Shown: positions 17,342 to 25,686, numbered from the stretch's first letter. The stretch: 64,000 nucleotides of DNA from Bdellovibrionaceae bacterium UBA3535 (GCA_002376845.1 DFOS01000019.1:89197-153196); one strand, 5' to 3'. Translations and numbers: made by a program. Notes: a model not told the origin generated them from the sequence alone.

Positions 17342-18002
17342 TTTAAAACCCATTGGCTTTTTTCGCTGCAAAGAAAAATACCCACAAGAGCTACCAAGGC
17401 AAGCTTCCGAGGCTAGTGGTAATTTAGCAAAAGTGGAGGTTAAAGACTTGTTTCCCTTAAGGCAGGCTTTGGAGGATTTGGAGCAATGTCCTAAGATTTG
17501 GCTAATTTACTTGTTTCACCGCAATCGCGGCTGGAAGCCAAAGGTCTATCCTCCGCGTGGTAGTGATAAAAAAATTGGGCTTTTTGCTACGAGAGCGCCC
17601 TATAGGCCAAACCCCATTGGTCTTTCCTGTGTGGACCTGGTTCGCGTCGAAAAAAACACAATTCTTGTGAAAAACTACGATTTGCTTGATGGCACCCCCA
17701 TTTTAGATATTAAGCCTTATATATCTTATGCAGATTCATTTCAAAATGTAGCGCCTTCGTGGAAAAAGAAAGAGGAGTCCTACGAAATCACTTTCAGTGA
17801 GCAGGCGCTTGAGAAAATGCAATATCTAGATGAAAAGTTGCAGATGAATATCCATGCTTTGTTGGTCGAGCAGTTGGAGGTGCAGCCATTTTATCAGAAA
17901 AGAAAGCGCATTATGGAGGTGGGGCAGAATAAGTATGTTTATGCCTTTCGTACATGGCGCTTTGACTTGCATGGCGCTTTGACTTGGAAATTCAGGGATT
18001 AA
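17328..18002 (+). CDS. trmO: tRNA (t6A37)-N6-methyltransferase TrmO/TsaA-like
   Basis: A 224-residue protein of the TsaA/TrmO (UPF0066) family, which uses SAM to methylate the N6 of t6A at position 37 of threonine tRNAs. Motifs are GLFATRAPYRPNPIGLS (about 85-101) and LLDGTPILDIKPYI (about 121-134). The C-terminal ~75 residues form the second domain with RTWRFDLHGAL at the end. The start is GTG at 17328, overlapping the previous gene by 14 bases. It closes the pdxH-metG-spoU-trmO run. A tcdA gene at 56.5 kb acts on the same t6A base. Confidence 0.9.
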   Translation: MENFNLKPIGFFRCKEKYPQELPRQASEASGNLAKVEVKDLFPLRQALEDLEQCPKIWLIYLFHRNRGWKPKVYPPRGSDKKIGLFATRAPYRPNPIGLSCVDLVRVEKNTILVKNYDLLDGTPILDIKPYISYADSFQNVAPSWKKKEESYEITFSEQALEKMQYLDEKLQMNIHALLVEQLEVQPFYQKRKRIMEVGQNKYVYAFRTWRFDLHGALTWKFRD

Positions 18003-18007
18003 AGATT

Positions 18008-18115
18008 TTGGTTAAAGATATATTTTCGGGCTATAAGGAAGAGGATTTGTTGGATTTGAGGAGTGATCCTTATTTGGATAAGAAGATACATCAGAAGTTT
18101 TTGGAGGATTTCTAA
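18008..18115 (+). pseudogene. possible gene remnant cut by the insertion sequence
   Basis: A 35-codon open frame (TTG at 18008, beginning LVKDIFSGYKEEDLLDLRSD) of normal charged composition runs up to the left end of the insertion sequence. Its stop, TAA at 18113-18115, takes its final A from the IS terminal repeat. It could be the 5' part of a gene whose remainder was lost, or only a chance frame. No downstream partner is recognisable beyond the right end. No strong ribosome site is seen. Confidence 0.35.
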
Positions 18116-18138
18116 AACTGACCTACCATAGTGTGTTT
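18115..18138 (+). repeat. IS left terminal inverted repeat
   Basis: Begins AAACTGACCTACCATAG and ends TGTGTTT. It matches the reverse complement of 19121-19144 with one mismatch (A instead of T at position 14). Confidence 0.9.
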
Positions 18139-18203
18139 GTAGAAAGTAAAAGAGCCATTAAGCTGTTAATTTTAGGCACAGATCTTGAATAAACTTACTG
18201 CAT

Positions 18204-19082
18204 ATGAAGAAATGTGCGTTTTTTTGCCCCTCATCCATTTACGTGTCCGAAAAAGTAATAAAAATCGGACATTTTAGAAGAAAGTCTGATTCCAAGGTAA
18301 TTCAACGTTACCGCTGCCTTCATTGTAAAAAAAGTTTTTCCGCTGCTACTCACTCTGATTTAAGAGGGCAAAACAAAAGACGTTGCAACACGGCAGTATA
18401 CCGTTTGGTCTGCTCAGGCGTATCGCAAAGAAGAGCGGCCATATTACTAAACATTAATAAAATAACCGTCGTTCGAAAGTTTCGTTTTATGGCAAATAAG
18501 CTTGGAGCGAATGGGCTTTTAACCAAATGCACACTTCCCCCTGAAAAGGTAAGGGAAATTCAATTTGATCATATGGAAACCTTTGAGCATACAAAATTAA
18601 AACCCATATCAATATTGGTTGTGGTGGATAAGACAACGCGGAAGATCCTAGCGGCTAAAGCCTGCTCGTCTCCTGCTAAAGGACTTCTCGTAGAAAAATC
18701 CATTAAAAAATATGGCAAAAGACAAGATGATCGCATGCAGGTGATGAAAGAGGCTTTTCGTGAAATTGCAAAGGTTTATCCATATATAGAGAAAATAGAA
18801 AGTGATAAGAGTCCACTATACCCCCAAGTTATAAGGGATCATTTTCCCACCGCGAAATACAAGCAATACAAAGGCAGGAGGGGATGTGTTACTGGGCAAG
18901 GCGAGTTAAAATCAGGGGGCTATGATCCGCTATTTTCTTTAAACCAAACATGCGCCATGTTTCGGGCCAATATGAACCGTTTGTTCCGAAGAAGTTGGTG
19001 TACAACGAAAAAATGTGCGGATTTAAATATTCATCTAAGCTTGTATGGTCATTACCATAATAGCGTTCTCACTAAAGTTTAA
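18204..19082 (+). CDS. IS1-like transposase
   Basis: A 292-residue protein. The N-terminus carries a zinc ribbon (C4 and C8, then CLHC at about 37-40 followed by KKSFS), and then a helix-turn-helix (about 72-100, GVSQRRAAILLNINKITVVRKF), as in IS1 InsA. The C-terminal half has acidic residues in FDHMETFEH and IESDKSP and ends in RANMNRLFRRSW, equivalent to the Asn/Arg-rich segment of IS1 InsB. Both halves are in one frame, so no programmed frameshift is needed. No internal stop is present and the gene may be active. Confidence 0.82.
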   Translation: MKKCAFFCPSSIYVSEKVIKIGHFRRKSDSKVIQRYRCLHCKKSFSAATHSDLRGQNKRRCNTAVYRLVCSGVSQRRAAILLNINKITVVRKFRFMANKLGANGLLTKCTLPPEKVREIQFDHMETFEHTKLKPISILVVVDKTTRKILAAKACSSPAKGLLVEKSIKKYGKRQDDRMQVMKEAFREIAKVYPYIEKIESDKSPLYPQVIRDHFPTAKYKQYKGRRGCVTGQGELKSGGYDPLFSLNQTCAMFRANMNRLFRRSWCTTKKCADLNIHLSLYGHYHNSVLTKV

Positions 19083-19120
19083 GCAATCCGGGCCAGTGTT
19101 TAGATAAATCTATTCCCAGT

Positions 19121-19144
19121 AAACACACTAAGGTAGGTCAGTTT
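19121..19144 (-). repeat. IS right terminal inverted repeat
   Basis: Reverse-complement partner of 18115-18138. It contains the TGA stop codon (19138-19140, minus strand) of the adjacent DUF4421 gene. Confidence 0.9.
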
Positions 19145-20109
19145 GAGAATCTCCAATAGTAGGTCAGGCCAACAAACATAGTCTCAGCCGCCGCTTTGGA
19201 CTTATCATCTAGTAAGACTCTCGTGGCATCATATTGAAAATCCAAACTTATTTTAAAAGCTTTCTCATTCCAGCCAAGGCTTGCCTTAGCAGAAGAGTTT
19301 TGGATTTCAAATTTTGTGGCCTCTTCTTGCCGGTCGACAAATTCCAGTTTTCTGAACTTAAGACTTGGGATAATGGCAAGGGTCGCATTTACGTAAAAGC
19401 CACCCCAGATAAGGTTATAAGAATATCCAGGTCCGGCAGCAATGCTGTAGCTAGAAAAACCTGTTAGATCATTTAGCAAGCCATAATCATTTGGGCTTGC
19501 TGCGGGTATCATGCGGCTTTTATTGTTATCAAATTTATCGAAACTAATACTGGTATGTAATAGCCAAGAGCCGCCGCTTTCTTTTTGCAAGCGAGTAGTG
19601 GAGTAGGCATGGTTCAAGGAAAAATCGTCATTAAAAGTATAGATAAAAATAATCGCATGGCGCTTAGAGTTCAGCTCAGGCAGTATAGTCGGGGAGGTGT
19701 CTCCCGGCAAGACTTCATCATAATTTTTTAAGTAGTAGCCCTGATAATCTTGATAGTAAAGCTCTATGGTATAAGGGTCCATAAAAAATCGGAACTGAAA
19801 ATCCGTATAATCACTTTCGCCATATTTAAATTCATCATCCTCGTTCTGCTTAAAGCCATAGGATATGCCGTACTCCTCATAACCAAGTGCCACAATAAAA
19901 TTTGTATCGACATTGGGTTCAAACTCTACCTTGTTGCCACCTTCGGTTTCCAGTACGGATTTCAATTGTGGGGTTCCAAAACCAAGGCCGATGGAAATCA
20001 TATCTTTAGAAATATTACTAACGGAGGCAGCCAGACCTGAAGAATAAAATATTAAGAAGGCAGCGACTGCATGATTTCGATATGAAAATCTCTTTTTTCG
20101 AAGCGACAT
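19138..20109 (-). CDS. DUF4421-like outer-membrane barrel protein, 3' end altered by IS
   Basis: A 323-residue protein with a signal peptide (about 1-28, ending GLAAS) and alternating aromatic/polar strands throughout, such as YEEYGISYGFK and FQFRFFMDPYTIELYYQ. These fit DUF4421 barrels. Outer-membrane proteins normally end in an aromatic residue; here the chain ends YYWRFSN, and the stop codon lies inside the right terminal repeat of the insertion sequence. The original end was therefore probably at or near WRF. The 5' end overlaps the gshB end by 58 bases, unusually long. Confidence 0.75.
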   Translation of the reverse strand: MSLRKKRFSYRNHAVAAFLIFYSSGLAASVSNISKDMISIGLGFGTPQLKSVLETEGGNKVEFEPNVDTNFIVALGYEEYGISYGFKQNEDDEFKYGESDYTDFQFRFFMDPYTIELYYQDYQGYYLKNYDEVLPGDTSPTILPELNSKRHAIIFIYTFNDDFSLNHAYSTTRLQKESGGSWLLHTSISFDKFDNNKSRMIPAASPNDYGLLNDLTGFSSYSIAAGPGYSYNLIWGGFYVNATLAIIPSLKFRKLEFVDRQEEATKFEIQNSSAKASLGWNEKAFKISLDFQYDATRVLLDDKSKAAAETMFVGLTYYWRFSN

Positions 20110-20987
20110 AATTCCTGTAAGCCGGTAGGGCTTGTGACATTGATTTCGGTTAATTTCTCTCCAATAAAGTCTAAGCCAACAAAATAAAGCCCGTCACGAA
20201 CAAAAGACTCTTTTAGATCTTGCACAACCTGCATTTCTGTATCACTTATTTTGGTCGGCAGAGCTTGCCCTCCTGCGTCTAGATTGTGAACTTCTCCGAT
20301 CGGGTGGCGTCGTAAAATTGCACCCAAAGCCTCACCCTTCCAAAGCAAGACTCGCTTGTCACCGTCTTTAGCGGCCGCTAGGTACTCTTGCACCATCATG
20401 CCATGGGGATTTTTTTGCATGATCTGCTTTGCCGACTCTTTCCAGTTCTTGTCATTCGTGGACAAAAACTCAATGCCTCGGCCGGCAAAGCCGTCCAGAG
20501 GCTTTAAAACAAAACGTCCTTTTTTTGATTCTAAAATTGTAATTAGAGGTTTTGCATCACTCAATGTAATGCTCCAAGGAATATGTTTGGGGTAATTCAA
20601 AATGGCTAGCTTTTCATTATAGTCTCTTAAGGCCTGTGGGCGATTGATGACCATGGCCTTTTTCAGTTGGCTTAAATAAATCGAGGCATATAGATAATTT
20701 TTATCAAAAGGAGGGTCCGTTCGAACCCATACGTAATCAAATTCATCCACAGCAAGTTTTTCATTAGCGTGTGAGCAAATGGCTTGATCAATGGAATCGG
20801 CATTGCCATCCAGCAAATCAAGCTTGCTTGTAGAGACCATGAGTTCTTGCTGAAAGAATAAATCAGAAAAAAGGGCATGATAGATTTCATGCCCCAGCTC
20901 CCAAGCACCTCGCATCAAGTGGTAGGAGGTGTCTTTGTGAGTTTTTATCGTGGACACAGGGTCCATCAAAAATAGATGTCGAGTCAT
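20052..20987 (-). CDS. gshB: glutathione synthetase
   Basis: A 311-residue ATP-grasp ligase joining gamma-glutamylcysteine and glycine. Family features are MDPVSTIKTHKDTSYHLM near the start, VWVRTDPPFDKNYLYAS, the INRPQALRDYNEKL segment, the lid FVLKPLDGFAGRGI and the terminal EINVTSPTG metal-binding motif. Length matches bacterial GshB. It begins directly after the stop of the Cys-rich lipoprotein gene, so the two are cotranscribed. No gshA is in this window. Confidence 0.95.
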   Translation of the reverse strand: MTRHLFLMDPVSTIKTHKDTSYHLMRGAWELGHEIYHALFSDLFFQQELMVSTSKLDLLDGNADSIDQAICSHANEKLAVDEFDYVWVRTDPPFDKNYLYASIYLSQLKKAMVINRPQALRDYNEKLAILNYPKHIPWSITLSDAKPLITILESKKGRFVLKPLDGFAGRGIEFLSTNDKNWKESAKQIMQKNPHGMMVQEYLAAAKDGDKRVLLWKGEALGAILRRHPIGEVHNLDAGGQALPTKISDTEMQVVQDLKESFVRDGLYFVGLDFIGEKLTEINVTSPTGLQELCRFEKRDFHIEIMQSLPS

Positions 20988-21224
20988 CTACGCCTTGTCA
21001 GAACATTTGCACTCAGAGCAATCTGAGCTTTTCTTGCTAGTGGATTTACAGCTTTTGTCTTTGCACTCGCCAGCCTTGCAGGCCTCTTTCCCCTTTTTTT
21101 CCATCTTGCATTCACCTTCTGCACAGCTTTGTTTTTTGCTACAGCATGCGCTATTGCTCATATGCGAACAAGAAAGACTCATAAAGCTAAGAGCCAATAC
21201 GGCTGAAAATAAAATATTACGCAT
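20988..21224 (-). CDS. small cysteine-rich lipoprotein
   Basis: A 78-residue protein with a lipobox (LSC, Cys at 19). The mature part of 60 residues has eleven cysteines (19, 27, 28, 34, 39, 49, 54, 59, 69, 72, 74), many Lys and Ser, and repeats of the form C-x4-C. This looks like a metal-binding or thiol-buffer peptide, metallothionein-like in composition. No family name is certain. Its stop is adjacent to the gshB start and its start is divergent from the diiron/ATP-grasp gene. A role in metal or thiol homeostasis is inference. Confidence 0.72.
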   Translation of the reverse strand: MRNILFSAVLALSFMSLSCSHMSNSACCSKKQSCAEGECKMEKKGKEACKAGECKDKSCKSTSKKSSDCSECKCSDKA

Positions 21225-21297
21225 AAATTCTCCCTTTTTAAGCCATGCTAATATAATTTCACTTCAATAGAAACGCTTTTTTCGCTATAGCTTGAGC

Positions 21298-23076
21298 ATG
21301 CAAATACGGGAGTGGGCAGAGGAAATCTTATTAAATCCTAGTTTAGAGGCAAAATTGCGTCCTCTAGAATCATTTCAAGACAGTGGCGCCCCCTCAAAAT
21401 ATCGAGACTTGAGTCTTCCGGCAAGGTTATTGAAACATAAGTTTTCTGAAGAGAAAAAGCCGTTTCCTTCCTTATCGCAGTTGGAGCATGACAACGTAAA
21501 GGCTCAGGTACTGCACTTTTTTGCCAACCATGAACTCTTAGCTCTTGAGCTGATGGCTTTGGCTCTTCTGCGTTTTCCGGATGCCCCTAAGGCCTTTCGC
21601 CGCTCATTGGTAACCTCCATGCAGGAGGAGCAGGAGCATATGCGCTTTTATTTAGATAATATGCAGCGATTTGGTTGGGAATTTGGCGATGCCCCGCTAT
21701 CAGGCTTTTTTTGGAACTGCATCCAAGGCGGCAATACTGCACTGGATTTTGTTTGCCATCTCAACTTATGTTTTGAACAAGCGAACTTGGATTACTCCAA
21801 GTATTTTGAAAGGCAGTTTCGCCGTATCGAAGACCATAGCATAGCAGATGCTTTGCAGCAGGTTTACGAAGATGAGATCAAGCATGTGGGTATTGGTCTG
21901 CACTGGTTTCGCAAGTGGAAGCCGCAGGGGCAAACGGATTGGCAGGCGCATAAATCCAGCTTGCGTTTGCCTTTGAGTCTGAGACGAGCCAAGGGCAAGG
22001 ATTTTATGCGTGAAGCTCGTGAAAAGATTGGTTTCGAAAAAGATTATATAGATCGTTTGCAGGTCTTTTCTTCCTCTCGAGGTAAAATTGCCAACGTTTA
22101 TCATTTTAATCCGGATGCTGAGAGCCGAGTAGGTGGCAAAAACTCCAACAAAATACTTTTGCATCTCCAGCAGGATCTGGCATTTTTAATGAATCTGCTT
22201 TGCGATGAATCGGACATTTTGTTGCTGCAAAACTTGCCGACGAAGGAATATTTAAAGGAAATGCAGGCTCTGGGCTTGCCAATTGCAGAATACCGTAGCG
22301 ATATTCCAGAAAACAGAAAGGTGAACCTTAGTCCTTGGGCAAAGGAGGATCCCTATCTTTTAAGTAAAATGCGCACGAAAGAATTTCTAGACAGATTTTA
22401 CGAGAACTTCCAACATCCACTACTTTTAGATAGAACTGACTTGCTAAGTGAAGATCTTAGGGCCAAAGAGCTTTTGGCTAAACCCATTTATGCTTGCAGT
22501 GGGCGAGGCATAAAGACGGGTAGGCAAGATGGCAACTATCTTTATGAAAAGCGATTTCACGTAAAGAAAAATATATCCTTTCATTTTAAGAGAACCGAAG
22601 TAGGGGTAAAATATTTGGGTTGCACGGAGTTCTTTACCAATCGCTTTCAATTTTCTGCTGCTGTTGTAAATCAGAAAGATTTTCCGCTAAATTGCTTGCT
22701 TAGAGAAGATAGTGAGTTTTACAAAAGCTTGGTCCGCACATACACCCACATTCTTCATGATTATTTGCCTGCAAACTACCAGGGCCCTGTTAGTTTAGAC
22801 ACCTTTATTACGGAGGACTTAAAGTTTCACCCTTGTAATGATTTAAATATACGATTCACAATGGGTAGAATTGCTAATCGCTTAAAAAAATATATCTCGC
22901 CCGCATCAAGTGCATCACTGGAGATTGTTAAAAAGGAAAACTATCAAAAACAAGATATGGTCACAAACAACAAAAAACAGATGGTTCGCGGTTGCATTGC
23001 TTTAAGTGATCCAGAAATTGCGAAAGTATTTTTACCTATTTTGAAGGTTCAAGTAGGATCGAAAATCAGCCGGTAG
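21298..23076 (+). CDS. fusion protein: ferritin-like (DUF455) diiron domain + ATP-grasp-like domain
   Basis: A 592-residue protein from the ATG at 21298; a TTG two codons earlier is possible. The N-terminal ~260 residues form a DUF455/ferritin-like helical bundle with diiron ligands E79 (NHELLALELMAL), the EEQEH motif (110-114) and DEIKH (192-196). The C-terminal ~310 residues look like an ATP-grasp ligase. They include an ACSGRGI loop, a YEKRF strand, and the metal-binding end SLDTFITEDLKFHPCNDLNIR, which resembles ATP-grasp peptide ligases. An oxidase or hydroxylase linked to a ligase suggests modification of a peptide or small molecule; the substrate is unknown. It is divergent from the Cys-rich lipoprotein/gshB pair. 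Confidence 0.78.
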   Translation: MQIREWAEEILLNPSLEAKLRPLESFQDSGAPSKYRDLSLPARLLKHKFSEEKKPFPSLSQLEHDNVKAQVLHFFANHELLALELMALALLRFPDAPKAFRRSLVTSMQEEQEHMRFYLDNMQRFGWEFGDAPLSGFFWNCIQGGNTALDFVCHLNLCFEQANLDYSKYFERQFRRIEDHSIADALQQVYEDEIKHVGIGLHWFRKWKPQGQTDWQAHKSSLRLPLSLRRAKGKDFMREAREKIGFEKDYIDRLQVFSSSRGKIANVYHFNPDAESRVGGKNSNKILLHLQQDLAFLMNLLCDESDILLLQNLPTKEYLKEMQALGLPIAEYRSDIPENRKVNLSPWAKEDPYLLSKMRTKEFLDRFYENFQHPLLLDRTDLLSEDLRAKELLAKPIYACSGRGIKTGRQDGNYLYEKRFHVKKNISFHFKRTEVGVKYLGCTEFFTNRFQFSAAVVNQKDFPLNCLLREDSEFYKSLVRTYTHILHDYLPANYQGPVSLDTFITEDLKFHPCNDLNIRFTMGRIANRLKKYISPASSASLEIVKKENYQKQDMVTNNKKQMVRGCIALSDPEIAKVFLPILKVQVGSKISR

Positions 23077-23991
23077 AGGGGCTTCCAGGCAAAGCAATTT
23101 TTTGCTGACTGGATGGGGAAAGGTAAGACGAGCTGCATGCAGCATACAGCGCTTGGGCTTTTTATCCAGAGCCTTGTCCTTTTCTATGGGACAATAGATG
23201 GTATCGCCGATGATGGGCATGCCAAGGCCTGCTAAATGCACACGGATCTGATGCATTCTTCCCGTTTTGGGTTTTGCTTCTACAAGTAGTATATTACCGT
23301 AGTCCTTTGCGAGTTTAAAGGTAGTGATGGCTTGATCGCCGCCAGCTTGCACTTCTTCCATTTGCATACGGTGATTTTTTGACCTGGCCAGATGATTGCG
23401 TACACTCCAGCGGGGCTTGTCAAAATCGGGATTCTTATGGCAAATGGCTACATATTCCTTTAAAGCTTCACGATTGGCGAATATCTCGCTTACCGCCTTG
23501 TTGGCAGATTTTTTTTTGGTCATCAAGACTAAGCCGGAGGTGTCTCTGTCAAGTCGGTGGTGTAAGCCTACGTATATCTCACGCGATGGATTGCGTTGCT
23601 TTAAAAACCTTTGCACGGCTGCAAAGAGGTGGTCTCGACTCGGATCAAGGGTGCCTTGCGTGGGCAAACCCGCTGGCTTATTTAAAACTATGATACTAGC
23701 ATCTTCATAGACAATTCGATCTTCCGTGAGCTCAAAACTAATATGAATGTCTTTTTGCTTGAGTTGTTTTGGATCGATCTGCAAAGAAATTTTATCATCT
23801 AGAGCTAGGGTAATGGTGGTGATCTTTGCTCGGTGTCGATTCAAAAAGACATTGCCGCCCTCAATCATTTTGCGAACACTTTTTCTGGACACAGAAAAAT
23901 TACGGTCCGTATTCAAACGGTCCAAAAGAAAATAATCCATGCGTTTACCGATGGCTGTTTCATCTACTGAGAATTCAAATCGCCTTTTCAT
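23032..23991 (-). CDS. RluA-family pseudouridine synthase
   Basis: A 319-residue protein with an N-terminal S4 RNA-binding domain (about 14-75) and a catalytic domain with HRLDRDTSG at 145-153 (D148 nucleophile), the RMHQIRVHLAGLG motif and a C-terminal LHAARLTFPHP segment. It isomerises uridines in rRNA or tRNA; without alignment the exact site (RluC/D/A-like) is open. Its 3' end overlaps the convergent fusion gene by 45 bases and its start overlaps the deacetylase gene by 17, so it is likely coupled to it. Confidence 0.92.
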   Translation of the reverse strand: MKRRFEFSVDETAIGKRMDYFLLDRLNTDRNFSVSRKSVRKMIEGGNVFLNRHRAKITTITLALDDKISLQIDPKQLKQKDIHISFELTEDRIVYEDASIIVLNKPAGLPTQGTLDPSRDHLFAAVQRFLKQRNPSREIYVGLHHRLDRDTSGLVLMTKKKSANKAVSEIFANREALKEYVAICHKNPDFDKPRWSVRNHLARSKNHRMQMEEVQAGGDQAITTFKLAKDYGNILLVEAKPKTGRMHQIRVHLAGLGMPIIGDTIYCPIEKDKALDKKPKRCMLHAARLTFPHPVSKKLLCLEAPLPADFRSYLNLQNR

Positions 23992-25069
23992 ACTGCTCTT
24001 TCCACTTAAGAGGCACAGCTAAACGAATCTTATAGCCGGCCTGTTTTAAATTCTTTAAAAATAAATCCATTATATTTGCTGTTTGCGTGTGAATATCATG
24101 GAAGAGAATCACACCTTTTTGATTGCGATTGATTTGTTCTACACAATGATTATAAAGTTTTACAGGATCTTTGATGGCCCAATCTCTTGAATCCATATTC
24201 CAGAAGAAGCTAGAAATTTTGCTGTCATACAAGTGCTGGGCCAACTTTTGGGTTCGTCCACCATAGGGGTAGCGAAAAAATGCCGCATCTTCAGAGCCAG
24301 AATTGTAAAATACCTCTTTATGGCCTTGGTCAATGTCTTCTCTAGCTTTTTCAAAAGGTATTTTATAAAGATCACTTCGATGCGAATAAGAGTGGGAGGC
24401 CAAGATATGTCCCTGCTTCACTACTTCCTGCGTCCACTCCTTATGCTTTAACGATTTGTTTCCAATTTGAAAGAAGACCGCCTTGATTTGATGGTTTGCT
24501 AAAATGTCTAGGATTAAAGGCGTAATTCTAGGGCTAGGGCCGTCATCAAAAGTAAAAACGATTTCTCCTTGCTCCAATGACATATTGGGGTATTCACCGG
24601 TAATTAGATTTTTACGGTAAACTACCTCGCCCTTATCCGTGTTTACAAAACTATAGCCGCTAAAAAATGGCGGCTGCATTTCGCCTACGGGTTCAATGGT
24701 AGACAATTGCGAGGTAATGCCCAATTGATCTAGACCCATTTCTACAATCATGCTTTCAGCTAAGATATTTGTGTTTTGCAGCGTATGGTATTTCTCAATT
24801 TTCATCATAAGGGAGGGAAAGCACGGTAAAAGTTGGAATTCCTCAATATAAGGGTCTAGTAATATTAGCTCCTTGTCCGAAAGTTTTTCTAGTTGCTCGC
24901 ACATATCTAAAGAGGAGCTTGCCAGTTCGTGCAACAATTGGTGCGGATGGTTGGGTAGAGAGGCCTCCAGGCTGCTAGCTTGTTGAAAATCAGTCAAACG
25001 CTGGTGAAGATTCAGATCGCTGGAATAAACTTGGTTCAAGAACAAAATTAGTAGGCTTAGCATAAGCAT
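23975..25069 (-). CDS. secreted polysaccharide deacetylase (NodB domain)
   Basis: A 364-residue exported protein (signal about 1-16). The C-terminal NodB domain (about 165-355) has all metal and catalytic motifs: FDDG at 174-177, HSYSH at 226-230, RYPYGG at 266-271 and ILFHDIH at 321-327. Residues about 18-160 form a separate helical N-terminal domain without clear family. Substrates are probably N-acetylated cell-wall sugars such as peptidoglycan. Peptidoglycan deacetylases are used by predatory bdellovibrios during prey invasion, but nothing here ties this gene to predation. Confidence 0.9.
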   Translation of the reverse strand: MLMLSLLILFLNQVYSSDLNLHQRLTDFQQASSLEASLPNHPHQLLHELASSSLDMCEQLEKLSDKELILLDPYIEEFQLLPCFPSLMMKIEKYHTLQNTNILAESMIVEMGLDQLGITSQLSTIEPVGEMQPPFFSGYSFVNTDKGEVVYRKNLITGEYPNMSLEQGEIVFTFDDGPSPRITPLILDILANHQIKAVFFQIGNKSLKHKEWTQEVVKQGHILASHSYSHRSDLYKIPFEKAREDIDQGHKEVFYNSGSEDAAFFRYPYGGRTQKLAQHLYDSKISSFFWNMDSRDWAIKDPVKLYNHCVEQINRNQKGVILFHDIHTQTANIMDLFLKNLKQAGYKIRLAVPLKWKEQYEKAI

Positions 25070-25162
25070 TGACTTATAGCATAAAAATCCCAGACTGTAA
25101 GCACCTTGTAAAAATTCTAGAAGCTGTCTAGAATAAAAGATGAGTAATAATAAGGGGATAGC

Positions 25163-25645
25163 TTGATTCCTATTTTGCGCTACCAGGATTTAGAGCAAGC
25201 CAGCAGGGCCAGAAGGGCTCTGCGGCAGCTATTTTTAAAACTTTACCCCCAGGGAGATGTCTTCGCTTTCTTGGAGTATTACTACCAGAACTATCCAGAA
25301 TGTTTTTATTTGGCCATGAAGAGTGAGCAAGTACTTGCCTATCTAGCAATATGTCCAGACACCAGCGCCGCTTTAGCTGAACTTAAATATGATTACTACC
25401 ATTTGTTTTCGGACTACTACCAGGAGCACCCCGCTCACCTTCATATAAATGTAGATCCAAGTATGCAAGGGCAAGGTCTTGGTAGCCGCCTACTTGATTA
25501 TGCCAAAAAGGATTTAGCAAAATCCCTTCATGCTATAGTTGCTAAGGGAGAAGATAATGTTCACTTTTATTTAAAAAATGGTTTTCAGCCTGTGGCAGTT
25601 AGAAAGCTGCAAGAAAAGGAGCTAATCTTTTTGTCTAATCATTAG
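25163..25645 (+). CDS. GNAT-family N-acetyltransferase
   Basis: A 160-residue protein with the acetyl-CoA binding motif in INVDPSMQGQGLGSRLLDYA (about 97-116) and a final NVHFYLKNGFQPV segment, both typical of GNAT enzymes. The acceptor is unknown. The start is TTG at 25163 after AAGGGGAT. It stands alone between the divergent deacetylase gene and mltA, 41 bases upstream of the latter. Confidence 0.85.
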   Translation: MIPILRYQDLEQASRARRALRQLFLKLYPQGDVFAFLEYYYQNYPECFYLAMKSEQVLAYLAICPDTSAALAELKYDYYHLFSDYYQEHPAHLHINVDPSMQGQGLGSRLLDYAKKDLAKSLHAIVAKGEDNVHFYLKNGFQPVAVRKLQEKELIFLSNH

Positions 25646-25686
25646 AAAAATGTAAAACTAAACCAAACAGATTCCACGGAGGGAAA

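Larger units (their letters stand above)
18115..19144 (+). mobile_element. IS1-like insertion sequence, apparently complete
   Basis: A 1030-bp unit bounded by near-perfect 24-bp inverted repeats (18115-18138 and 19121-19144, 23 of 24 matching) and containing a single transposase gene. The zinc-ribbon plus DDE-type transposase resembles the IS1 group, though made as one continuous frame rather than by the insA/insB frameshift. No exact target duplication is visible at the borders, so the copy may be old or the flanks rearranged. Confidence 0.85.

Noticed and set aside
21292..21297. TTG start for the diiron/ATP-grasp fusion
   Set aside because: The ATG two codons later is as good and neither has a strong ribosome site; the ATG was kept.
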